64,000 nt of DNA from Anarhynchus alexandrinus (Eukaryota > Chordata > Aves > Charadriiformes > Charadriidae): contig VUYV01000736.1 of assembly GCA_008711295.1 (NCBI GenBank), forward strand, positions 109,988-173,987, in the 5' to 3' direction. This document shows positions 22,789 through 34,347 of this stretch, in pieces. The translations under genes were made by a program, and so were the position numbers. Each line of letters begins with the position of its first letter. Position 1 is the first letter of the stretch. A model generated the notes under the pieces. It ran no database searches, had not been told where the DNA came from, and saw nothing but the letters and a program-made list of their open reading frames with translations.

Positions 22789-25700
22789 CCCCAGACCCTA
22801 AAACTTGCTTTCCTCAAAAAAGCAGCATTCTCAGGAGACTGAAAGCATGTGAAAAAAAATACCTCTGTGAAGCTTTCTGTAAAGATTATTCTTTACAGAC
22901 AGATTTGGCAGCCCTTTCTGCTCTGTCTCCTAATGCTATTGAGTATAACTATGTTAAGTCAATAAGCAAAGCCACTCAAAGTTTTTTTTTGTTGAGGTTT
23001 TCTAGGCCAAGAGAGGAAGCAGTGTGATAGGAAAGTTTTCAGAAGTGGGAGTTGTGCCTGCCTTGCTTCTAATTGTAGTGAAACTGTCAACCTCTGCGTT
23101 GTGTTTCAAGACTTTACACTTCAAAATCATTCCCTCTGTGCTTTGAATTGCTATACTTTTAAGCTAACTACTTCTAAAAGTGCTGTTTAAAAAATGACAT
23201 CTTCAACCACATTTAACGTTGAGAATAAATCTAAATTTGCAAAGTCTCATTGGGTCCCTACAAAAGTGCAGATTTTTTTTATCATACTTGACAGCCAATC
23301 TCTTGGAAATGATTTGTGCAGAAATTTAGTTTAAATTACTTCATATCAAGACATTTAAGAGAAAATGTGTTTGTCTTTGTTATAACCTAAAAATAATGAT
23401 GTTCTTTTTACCTCTAGATTAAAAAAAACACCCAACATTCAAAGCAACAAACAACATTGAAACCAATTAGTAATCTCACAACCTAAAATCCTACCTACGT
23501 GCAGGCATGTTTTAATCGTATTTCAGAATGAGCTCCAGACACACGTGGCTAAAAAAACTGAACTAGGCTGACTTGCTTTCTCCCTTGTATACCGCTAAAA
23601 GAGAAAGCGAGTCCACATACTATGGTGAGAATTACAAGCACTCACTGCCCTTGGAAAGATGTTCTCTGCCTCTGAGCACTAAACTGGGGAAATCACCCCA
23701 TCAATGCCAGAATGGTAAATTCATAGATAAGCCAAGGTGCTAAGTTTTTCTTCAGTGGCCAGACCCAATCAAGTAAAGAGACATACACCTGCCAAACTTC
23801 AGGGAACTGAGGGAGCCCAGTGCTTTCCAAGTGCCCATGCATACATTTGAATTTCAGGGTAATTAGGAGGTTATGCTCCTTTCATGCTGTCATGAAAGAA
23901 AGAATAGTTACATTGTTTTGGCTTTAATGACTTTAAAATACCCAGGATCATTTCAGGAGAGTAAAGACAGGTTCAGTAAGGCTTGGGTATATTTACACTT
24001 TGTTGCTCAATGTGGTAAACCAATTCAGGGTAAATGTTTACTGCCTAATATTTGGGGAGATGGAGAACAGGCATGTAAGCAGCTTAGAGCATGCAGGCTC
24101 AGAGTCAGTTCAGCCAGGAGTTATCTTCTACGTAGCGTCACAGTGCCCAGAACAAGGAAGCCCCAAGACTGACTCCAGTTCCCGAGTAATACTTTCACCA
24201 AACAGAAAATTATACTGCACCTTGTGGGGCTGAACAACTTTGAAGTATTATCCCGAGGTCTGCCAAAGTTCGAGGTGTTCCAGATGCCAGGTTTCAATTT
24301 AAACTAATCTATTTTTCATATCCTTCTCCCGGACTCTCATCTCTCTGGTTCAAAGGAGGGCAGCACAGTACTTAACCCTGGGAAAAAAGCTCCTACCAGT
24401 GCTTGTGAATGACTCCCCCTCAAAGCATTTGGAGGTCGCATTAATCACCTAGCAAGAAGTCCCACCCCACTCTTCGCTCACCACATGATGGATGCTTGGC
24501 TGGGCCAAGCTGAGATGCTACAAACAAGCTCCCATATTGGCACTGGTTATTTCTGCGCTTGGGAAGCAGGGTCTTCCCTCTGCACTCCTCTCATCACCAT
24601 TTCTCCATGCATGGATATGATTCCTCCCTATCTCTTCCCAGTACAACAAAAAAGCACTTTAACCAGACAGGAACAACACTGGCAAAGTGCCTTCTACTCC
24701 AAACTCCAGCACCAGCTTGGGCAAGAAGTGAGGAAACGCAGCCATGTCACGTGGGAAACAGCTGAGCTATTTCAAACAACAACCAGCAACTCTTTTGACT
24801 AATCAAAAAGCGCCCAGCCCAATTCTAGTTTCCAAGTGGAAAGGCTGCCCTCCACTCCTCCAGCAGAGCTGGATCACCTTCTTAAGTATTTCGTCTGCCA
24901 CAGCAGCCCAGCAAACATTACCATCTAATTGTACCCACAGTACACAAATCCCTTCCTGGCTTGGCACAAGGTGAGCACAAATTTTTTGCTAATCTTGCAT
25001 TTATTTTAATTTTTCCCCCCCTTTCTGCATCATATGAATCATTCCTGTTTCCCAGCATCAAAGAGTTAATAGAAGAAAGAACCACCCTAGCATGTGCTTC
25101 ACACAAGGGAAAGTGGACTGGCCAGCTACCAAAGCAGATTGTTAAAGACTGCACCGAGCTCCACTGCAATAAACGTAAGAATTGAATGTGGACATAAATG
25201 TAAACCTAGACCACATCTGCTGATAAAGCAAAGTCTTTGTACTTGCACAACTGCCGTTAAGTGTACACAAAATACTTAAATTTCATGAATTCTCCTACAT
25301 TCAAAAGCTGACCTGCAGTCTGCCCGAGGCAGCCAATGTGAACTGCACGCTCAGCAGAATTGCACGTTAAAGACAGAGGGCAAACAGATTATGCTATAAT
25401 ACAAAATCAGGCTGCTAGGAAAGTGAATCATTTGTGCAACTGTTAAATGCTCAGAGTATTTTGGGCACACTTCACCACACCAGATTAAAATACATCTATT
25501 GTGGTTCTCTCATCTGAAAGGCAGCGCTGAGTAACAGGTTCATGTTATTTGCCCCTTTCATCACAGGCACAAGCAAAACTGGTGCTTTCAGGACTCTGTC
25601 ATACTCTGCTATTAAACTTTTCTTTTGAATTAACTGAGGCTACTCTGCTATTTGAAGATTTTTACATGCCCCTAATTGCACTAATAGCTTGGGGAGAGCG

Positions 25701-26505
25701 TATGCACATCATTTCTTCCCAAAATCTCTTGGGAAACTTTGTCTGTAGTTCTTGGCCATCAGCCTTCACGGTTCTTCTCAGAAGATAACTGAATTCTGAT
25801 ATAGTATTCTAATTTTAATTTATTTCTTGGCAAGATACTCCCTCCTTACGTGCATACATGTCAGACGTGGATTGTGTTTTAGCAGAGTTCCCTTGGTTAA
25901 TTATTACCAAATTGTTTGAAGGTTTCTCCATCACAAATCAGGTATAAGCAGCTAGAACCTACCTAACAGGACTCCATCTCTACACAGTTTCATTTTGAAT
26001 GGCAAAAATGACCTTGGGCCAGGTTATTTCCATGTTAGTTCATGCTCTGCTCTTCTTTGTTCTCCCCTGAGGAAGACAACTCAGGAACCCACTTGCCCCA
26101 AACCCAGTCATCTCCTATTTTATATTCCTTCCTATTTCAAGTCTACCATAACTGACCTATAGGCATGAAATCCACCCTGGGATCTGACCCGTGACCCTTT
26201 CTACAGTCTGTGTTATCATTATTATTTACATGACCTTTGTTAACATTATTAACAACAGCAAAATATTTTAATTTACACTGCTAGCAAATTCAATTTTCAC
26301 ATCTATAATCAACAGAATTATGCATACAAATAGACATTTACTCTTACATGCTGGGCTTAGAGACACAAAAAGAGGAAGTGTATTTCATAGTTGGCCCCAT
26401 GGCACCTATACCTAATACTGCAACCTCAAGTTAAGCAGAAGTCTGTGGTAACCCAGTCTATTTTCAGTTATCCAGTACTTTCCCAGTTCATGACTAGTGT
26501 AATTT
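22789..26505. other. Long AT-leaning non-coding stretch, nothing recognised
   Basis: About 3.7 kb. Frames reach about 105 codons (24485-24802) without a recognisable domain, and two others overlap it in shifted frames. No RNA gene or repeat family identified. Confidence 0.5.
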
Positions 26506-26528
26506 AAAAAAAAAAAAAAAGAAAAAAA
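26506..26528. repeat. Poly-A tract (A15 G A7)
   Basis: Fifteen A, one G and seven A. Same structure as the tract at 22765, with no body attached. Confidence 0.9.
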
Positions 26529-29500
26529 GGTTATGATAAAAATTCATAGCCTGATTTCAAAGACCTAACTGTGTTGCAAGGTGCACAGTAGACCATGCTC
26601 AGAGTATTTAATGCGTAAGTATCAAGAATTTTGAGTGCTTTTGCTCAGAGGTGCTTAAATTTGTGATTCATGTGGAGGGCCATCTCTAACAGAAAAAAAA
26701 CCCCAAAACACTCTGCAAGAAAAAAGTAAAAATTAAAGTTGGATCTTTGGGTTGAGAAGTGCAGTGATTTTGCACAGGAATTGCACACACACCATCTACT
26801 GGCTTTTCGGAAGACTGAGAATTTTAACAGTGGCATACGAGTTTACCTTGCATTGAAGTTATTTACTGAGCAATGCCTGTGAGCTTAGTGCTTCATGAAG
26901 ATACAGGAGACAACCACCTATCCCAGGTGAGCCACAAAGCAATCCAGAACGGACAAAACCATTCAGAGCCTGCAGCAGTACAAACGCAGGTCATAGGCTA
27001 AAAAAAACATCACCCAAATCATCACAGCATCTTGCACGTTACAACAGAAACGTAACAGAGGAGTCAGAGGAGAAAATATTCCAGCTGACAAAGGCCTTGG
27101 TTGTGCCTGCTGCGGGGCCTGCCTTGCTGCCCTTAAAGCAGATGTAGGGGCAACATCCAGCAAAACAGACAAAGGCAGCAGACATGCACTCACGGCAGGG
27201 ACTTCAGTCAGTGTTGCTGTTGTGCCACCACTGCGGCACTTGGGGAGCAGAGCCACCGTAATTTTTAATTCAAGAAGGTTGCACGCCACTTCATTCGAAG
27301 AATTCATGACAGACTTCAGTAACTGAGTCAAAAAGGGAACTTGAATTACACTGTGGCAATCAGAATGTTTGATTATGGTAAATCAAAGAATCTGCTCAGC
27401 TCTTCTGAGAGCTACCCCAAGCCAGTGCAATCTCCTACTCCTCTAGTAGTCTGCAATGCTTTAATAGCAGATGGCAAAAGTACTGAGATTAAATCCAGTG
27501 CTAACAGCAGCGGGGAACACTGATACTTTTGCCATTGGAGTGCCAAACTGTGGCACTTTTTTTCCCTGACAAATTAGTAAAGTTAATATACCCACAACTG
27601 CAATGCCAAGGATATCAGTCAAAGTTTGCCTGTTCATTTCTAACTCCTTACTTGCAGACAGGGGCTCACAGAAGTGGCCAACAACAACCGCGATGTCGAT
27701 CTGTAGTCTTAGGAGACTAAATACATTGAAATCTGTCAATACACTCTTTATCTTAATGTGAAACTTTCACAGGCAGGTAGGCTGTTACTGACAGCTGTAC
27801 TGAAATACATGGTGGTCCATGATGTGGATTAGGGGGAGTCTCAACCCCTCTTCACTTGTGACCTACCCTGGATTTCAAATTAGTTTCCTTAGGAAGCATT
27901 TGGTATTAATACAGCAGTGTTTTGTCACACAGATGCATAATGGATATGATTTCTAGCAAAAGCTGAAATCACAGAAATTTTATTTGCATATAGGGTCAGA
28001 GCTGTTTTGAAAACAGACTTTTCAGTTATCTACGATGTTTGGAGGAACTCACTGTTGCAGAAAGAAAATAATATTTTTTCCTTCACTTGCTACTGTCCTC
28101 ATCACGGACCAAAGTCTGCTCTCACATCCAGTGCAACTTTAGCAGAGTGGCCTGGGGTGAGAGTGTTACACATTAAATGTCCAATTTTCAAACAACAGAT
28201 CAAATTTCTTTCTAAAATACTGTTTTTACTCAAAGCATTTAAAACCAACCGTTTGATAAGAGGTTACTGTTGCTGTTGACCCCTTGTTTCCATTTTCTGT
28301 GCCAAAGTTGTGAAGGTAGATATAGCACGGTTTTAAGCTGTACACCAGCCCAGGAGAGCAGAGTGCTGTGAAACTGGTATTTGTGTTTTGTCAGTACCAG
28401 CAAAGGTGTGTCTGCACAAAGCTGTGATAACTGTCACCACCTCAAAGCAATTTAGATCTTTGCTGTCTGTGCGCCAGGCAATCTTAGGAGCTGCAGATCT
28501 CTCACTTCTAAGCGCTAATATCTCAGTAACTTCAGCTATATAAGCTCCCCAAATTAAAATAGCATATTCATCAATTTCTAGGAATACACCACAGTTTGGA
28601 TGACACATTATTCCAGTGCTCAATTTCTTCTGGACACAAAGGCATGCTAGAGGTCTTAAAACTCAGCCGTTCTTCAGCTCCAACTGGAGCTGGACCAAGT
28701 GTCCAGTGCTGGCACCAGACCCACTGCAGTGCCAGAGCATTTCAGAAACTAATCCAATAGCTGGGGAGGTGTTTTTAGGAACCTTTTGCAGAAGGCACCT
28801 CTGCCAACAAGCTCCAACGAGTTTCTGCTGGTGACTTGAGAAGACATATTGAATGTCAACTGGTAAGTTTATCTTATTTAAACACTGAACTTCCTTTCAA
28901 ACAACATCTAATAGGGCAGATTACTGGTTTAATACTAATGGAAACTGACCAAAAGACCCTAGATTATTTGGCTGGCTTATCTTAAAACCTTTTTCTGCTT
29001 TAGCTTCCATGCAAAATATATCAAAAGAGTACTCCTATCAATGGAGAGCCTATAAACTAAACATTTAAGGAGACGGGGAAAACTATGTTTAAAACTGGGT
29101 TGTGGATAAAAATGCCAAAACCCCCCCAGGCCAACTTAAGGACCAGCTCCACAGATTTTCACAAGAGCTACTATATAAGGACATTTGAAAATGCTATTCC
29201 TTATCTACAAAAGGCAGTTTCTTCTCAGTTGCCATCACAGTTCATTTGGCTAGGGACAAAAGTGGCTGGCAAACTAGCGTAAAAAAGGAACAAGTAAATA
29301 CTGGCATTTTAAGCACTGTCTCTAGGCGAAGTTAAACAGCAATGGTCAAACGACAACCAGTCAGCTCTCTCTCCATGCCTATTTGAAGGGACAATGGCTG
29401 GGAACCACCTGGATCGAGTCTGTCAATCCATTTAAATACAGAAATGCTTTCATGATTTCATGGCAGAACAAATATTTCTTTTTGTCTGCACACTTTTTAG

Positions 29501-30139
29501 AAAACATGAACAGTAACTACAGAGCAGAGCATAGATGCCTATTAACAAAGCCAACAACAATTACTGCTATGTCTAAGAATCAACAAAAAAAACACATACC
29601 AGTGTATTCCAAAGGCATTTGCTCACAAAGCAAACTCACTTCACGCAAGCCCAAGCACAGAAACCCGATAGTATCGCATGATTTATGTTCTCTCAGCAGG
29701 TTGTACTGGGTCCTCCAGATTCCGGGCTTGCCTTTGAAAGCAATTAAGTTTCTAGCACTTCTGGGAGCGACAAAAGCTCTCACTATGAAAACCTGCATGC
29801 TGCACTCTCGCTGAGTCTGCAGCCTGGCAGACTGAAAACAGCAGCACCGAGAGAGGTGTGAACTTCCCCCACTTAACTCATCTGGGAGCATTAGTACATG
29901 AAGGGCCATCTCTAAACGTTGAAGCTATTTCCAAATTCTGTCTTTGTCCGGCACCCAAACAGCTGCTGCTGTGACTTGGAGAGCATTTGCAAAGCCCCCT
30001 CTCAGCCTGGAAAGAAAAATCCCTTTCCTCACCAGCCCACACGCATGTAACTCTGCAAGTTCAGCTAGTGTGAACTATTCTAATTACTCAGCAAGATGGA
30101 GTACCCTTACTTACATTACAGCATGTCCAGAAACGGCGA
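26529..30139. other. Long non-coding stretch, nothing recognised
   Basis: About 3.6 kb. The longest frame (29383-29814, 143 codons, +) is Lys/Ser/Thr-rich without a domain and overlaps a 109-codon frame on the minus strand. No RNA gene or clear repeat. Confidence 0.5.
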
Positions 30140-30265
30140 CAAAACCTGGGTCCTGCTGTGCTACGCACTGTACAAACACACATTAGGAGATGGCACCTGC
30201 TCCATGGAGTTTACAACTTGCACAGAGTAAGCTATACCTAAGGGAAGGCAAGGGCAAGAAGCACA
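30140..30265 (+). repeat. Decayed old amniote repeat (GCACTGTACAAACAC ... GAGTTTACAA type)
   Basis: AAAACCTGGGTCCTGCTGTG, CTACGCACTGTACAAACACA, GGCACCTGCTCCATGGAGTT and TACAACTTGCACAGAGTAAG are followed by a purine-rich GGGAAGGCAAGGGCAAG tail. This closely follows the repeat I remember as cccattgtgctaggcgctgt, acaaacac, gtccctgccccaaagagctt, acaatct. It is the best-preserved copy of this type in the window. Confidence 0.55.
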
Positions 30266-30567
30266 TGCGCAGAAGTGAGCAACATGCATTTCATGCAACT
30301 AGTGTGTGAATGCTGTTTCTAATTATTATAGTACAGCAATGCTGATCAAAAAATAGATCTGTGATATGCCCCTGGCTGAATAAAACAAACAGAATAGCAG
30401 CAAAGTCAAACTACTAAACACCCTGGGCCCAGCAACAAAAGCCCCAACGCTGTTCAAACATCAGACTGCCTGGACGAGGCACAACATCTTTACCTCCTCA
30501 AGAAAAACAAAAAAAGCCAAAGCCATTTCCCAACACTGCACTTATTCTAGCTATACTACAGACAGAA

Positions 30568-30832
30568 ACGACCTCGTGAAGCCAGAGCAAGAGTGGTGAT
30601 AGGGGCTGACAAACAAGGCAGCCGGGTGCGCAGAAGGGTGTATGCCGGCGGTATGCTGACGGGCTCTGCAGGAGCTGCCCAGACACCGGATCTTAGTCTC
30701 GAGTAAACGCAGAAGGGCAACTCCTTCCAAGCAGGGTGGTGAGCCACCTCTTGTTTACTTGCAGGGCACCCTGGCCTAAGAGCACACACAGTTACTAAGG
30801 GGTCGCTCTTACACAGGGAGTTCACACGTCGT
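30568..30832. other. Modest CpG cluster
   Basis: About 13 CpG dinucleotides in roughly 265 bases, including GCCGGCGG near 30644-30651. No exon border or transcription start could be tied to it. It may simply be a locally slowly decaying patch. Confidence 0.25.
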
Positions 30833-31870
30833 TTACTCTGTGGCAAACAAACTTGCTAAGACCAACATTTTCTCACATGTCAACTTATTTCTATGCCTGC
30901 GTGTTTGGTTTTCAGAGTTGCTGAATCCTTGTAACTCCAAATGAAATCAGCTGGAGCCATACATACTCAGCACCCCGGGAAGTCACCAACAGGTGTTCTG
31001 ATAATTTTATTTTTTTACTTATCAGTGTACCTGTTACCTCTGTTATACAGTAAGACACCCAACTCCTTGAACACTGTGCAAGTAAGAGACATAGATAATT
31101 TCAAATAGTGTCATTTTCAAAATTATTTAAGCCTAGTTATGGGAGTTAACCCAGCTCTATTTCCTTGCTGACAACATCTGTGGTTTCATAGCCGTATTTT
31201 TTTTTTATCTCTTGCTCATCTGTTGCTATGCAAGGACTCACAAATACAGGGAAATGATTTATCAGGGAGACCTGCAAAAAATGACCAGACATGATTTTCT
31301 ATCAGATTTAGAAGACAGTAAGTTAGAAAAACCATTTCCCCCCTTATCTCCTTCAGTTAAAGTTGCAGTCATTTTTAACAACCAGAGGTAAGCACTTTTG
31401 GAGACAGAAATGTGCTTAAAGAAGCGTATTGGCAGAAGTGTAAGATGCTTTAATGTCCTTTAAGCCCTCTTTAAAGTGCTTAACATCTTTGGACAGAAAG
31501 TACTGAGCAACTGCAGACCTGGTCACACAAACAGTTCATCACACAAACAAACATATACAGACATGTCAAAAATGTTAAGTCAAGAACTAAAAGACAAGGA
31601 AATACCAGAAATATGGCCCATTGTGCAACATTTAATCTTCTTTCTTAATTTTATGATCACGCAGGGTTTTTTTTTTTCCCCACAGGAAACGGTGCCATTC
31701 ATGGTATAGTATAGCTGTTGTTACTAAATAAGCAACAGTCAGTTGTTTGCTTCATTCTCACTATTAAAAATGGTCCTAAAACCCATGCTTTAAAGACAGC
31801 ATAAGCTACTTCCTTATAGCTTATTTTCTGGCTATCACCATATTACCTAACTGCCTGAGATACTAAAATT
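30833..31870. other. Non-coding stretch with T homopolymers
   Basis: AT-leaning. T runs of about 11-12 bases lie near 31197 and 31667. No coding or repeat-family signal. Confidence 0.5.
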
Positions 31871-31990
31871 GGCGCATGTTCGCAACACCCCTGTGAGAAG
31901 GTTTTTTCCCCCCATCGCACAGACAGAACTGAGACTCGGAGACGCTGAGGTTGTGGACAAAGGTCCCTTCCAAACCCAGCTACGCCGCTT
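31871..31990 (-). repeat. MIR-like ancient SINE relic, minus orientation
   Basis: CGCAACACCCCTGTGAGAAG, CCCCCATCGCACAGACAGAA, CTGAGACTCGGAGACGCTGA, GGTTGTGGACAAAGGTC and AAACCCAGCTACGCC follow the reversed MIR layout (aacaaccctgtgaggtagg, ccccattttacagatgagg, aaactgaggctcagagagg, ttaagtgacttgcccaagg, tcacacagctag). The order is complete and colinear. It is a stronger match than the copy at 20665. Confidence 0.55.
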
Positions 31991-32909
31991 GATGAGGTTT
32001 TCCTCCCACACACGTGCTCAGCACCAGCTGCCCCTCTTCCTGTGATGACTGTCTCCCTTCTGAAGTGCTAGCAGTCTGGTGTAAAAGCATTTTGTAATCC
32101 GTTATGGTGAAAATAAACTGGAGCGGCTACAAACTACTCTTTATGCTCTTTGATGCTAACCCAGTTTTGCCTCCAACCAGCTGGGGAGCACTCCCTCCAC
32201 CCCAGAGCAGACCAAAGAGGGTCATTTCCAAGGGGAGGTGCAGCGAGCACGTGGAAGCTTGTGCTGACACAGACAGACCCAAAAGAGGACACCTGCAGGT
32301 AGCTACAGGTCAAAATCATTACCAGGACTGAAACTTTTAAATGCAAACAAACAGACCTCTTCCACTGGAGGCACTGAGGTAACTGCGAACGGCAACAGAG
32401 GATCGGACCTCACATGAACCAAAACTGCAGGGTTAAGACACACAATTTGCATTCACAGATTCGTGCTGACAGCACAAGGACAGCAAGTCTAAGGAGTAAG
32501 AACAGATGGAAAGAGATGCATTCACACGAGGTACTACTGCCAGCAAGACACTTGTTGCATCCTCTTGTTAGAGATTGCTTCTCCACTACTGAGCTGCTTG
32601 AACAAACTGCATGAATGCTCCTCATCCATTTCAGTGTGAAGTTAGACACTTTGAACAGACTTAGCAGCAGTTTAAGCTAAACTGTGTGGTTTCACACCAG
32701 GGTTTTTGCACTGATGCAGAGGGACAGCACTTACATAATTCAGTCTGCTCTCTCGGTAGCGCTACAAGGCTGTGTCAAGCACTTAGCCTACAACAACCAA
32801 CCAGAGGTGGAACAGTCTTGTATCTTCATACCCGACAGGACAAGCAGCATCCAACTGCAGCCTCAGGAATCCCAAACTCCATCCCAATGTACAGAATAGA
32901 GATTTCTCT
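31991..32909. other. Non-coding stretch, nothing recognised
   Basis: No coding, RNA or repeat-family signal. Frames of 66-79 codons overlap on both strands near 32100-32900 and are judged chance. Confidence 0.45.
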
Positions 32910-33200
32910 CTGACCTTCTCTTCTGTGGTTTCAGTCCTGCTGCTTCCCTCCTCAAACTCTTTACCCCTGTTCCCTCCTGGGTCCTCATCTTAATCCCTAT
33001 CCCATCACACAATCCACCCCTGACAGTCACATTCAGCTCCAAAATGCTGTCCCCACACTTGGTGCTTGCAGTCATAACCGCCCCCACATCTCCTTGTTCA
33101 GACAGCCCCATGTTCCCCAACACTTCTCCCGAACACATCTCCCATAGCTTCTGTTCTCTCTCCATCCCTTCCTTCTGCTTCACCCTGTCTGGGCAACCAA
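32910..33200. other. Pyrimidine-rich, C-skewed segment
   Basis: Nearly 300 bases in which C and T clearly outnumber A and G on the + strand, with CCCC, TTCC and CTCC runs and few G. The skew alone opens a purine-codon frame (121 codons, minus, 32863-33228), so that frame is not evidence of coding. Confidence 0.55.
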
Positions 33201-34333
33201 CAGCTCTGCTGAAAACATGGGAGGCCAATCTCCTTCCTCTTGCTTCCTGTGCCTAGGACCACAGCACTCCTCGGGAGACAGATGTAGCAACATCAAAGCA
33301 AGTCCTTCAGCTTTAAAATACAGTATGCTCAGTGTAGTACTACCTAACGAGCCCCTGCAGTGTATGTACAAAAATGAGACATTTCAGAGCTCATAAATTT
33401 ACTGATTACGGACAAACTTTCTTGCAAATGAGAAGGCAGATCCCTAATACCAGGGCAAGTCTACAGCCAAATTTCAAATATCTACCCCCAAATGCAAAGG
33501 TGCTACACAGCCACTCAATGGAACAGCTTGCCTGTTTTTAAAAAAGGTACAAAAATTCAGGGGTTTATATCTTGTTTTCAAGACCCTGAATCATTCATGC
33601 TGAAATGTAAAAAGGAAGAAAAATCAACGTGAAACTGCCACTGAGTTTGGAAAAACGTCACTTTAAAAGGTTATCCTGGAAAAATACTAAATGTTGTGCA
33701 ATGCTGATTGTAGGCAGGTGAACCAGCTTTTCTTACATTACTTGCTATTTCCTACAGTTATTACTGAGAAAGTCCCTTAAAAAATCTATGATGTAGAATA
33801 AAAATGAAAGAAGATTATAGGCTCCAGTGATGTCTGGACATATCTCAATAGGAGAAATACAGACTGTAATAAAAATGATGCCTATTAACAAGGCAATAGA
33901 TGGTGAATGCAGAAGACAAGACGTCGTTGTGTGCAGAGATTTTTTGATTCAGATATGCAAGAAACAGGAAATCCAAGTGCCACAGTCACAGCCTATTTAC
34001 AAAAATTAGGAGGAAGTGTTGATTGGTTTCTATAGACACAAACACTGATATTCACACTAGAATCAAACAATTGTTCTTATGACTGGAAGCAAGGTCAAAC
34101 TGTGATCATCGTAGTTCAGCAGACACAGAAAGACAGCAAGGAAGTGCTGTTGATACAAGACCTTCACCGTCTAAGAGTCAAATGATTCAGCTGCAAGAAA
34201 GCAAATAAAATTACTTTAAAACAAACACTTAGTTCTTTCTTCATAAAAATATGTAGCTTTTCAGCAGATGACTCAAATGTGAAAGTTTGTGGTCTTTGCT
34301 CCAGCAGCCGGGCATGCTGGATTTTGATCCACT
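33201..34333. other. Non-coding stretch, nothing recognised
   Basis: AT-leaning, with no frame above about 63 codons and no recognised repeat. Confidence 0.5.
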
Positions 34334-34347
34334 ATGCAAATGACTCA
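34334..34347. promoter_or_regulatory. Fused octamer / AP-1-like site
   Basis: ATGCAAAT (34334-34341), the canonical POU/Oct octamer, overlaps by one base TGACTCA (34341-34347), an AP-1 heptamer. Both are perfect matches. A composite element is plausible; function is not shown. Confidence 0.3.

Noticed and set aside
22765..26528. Poly-A tracts at 22765 and 26506 as tails of processed pseudogenes
   Set aside because: No gene-like sequence precedes either tract on the + strand and no target-site duplication could be found.
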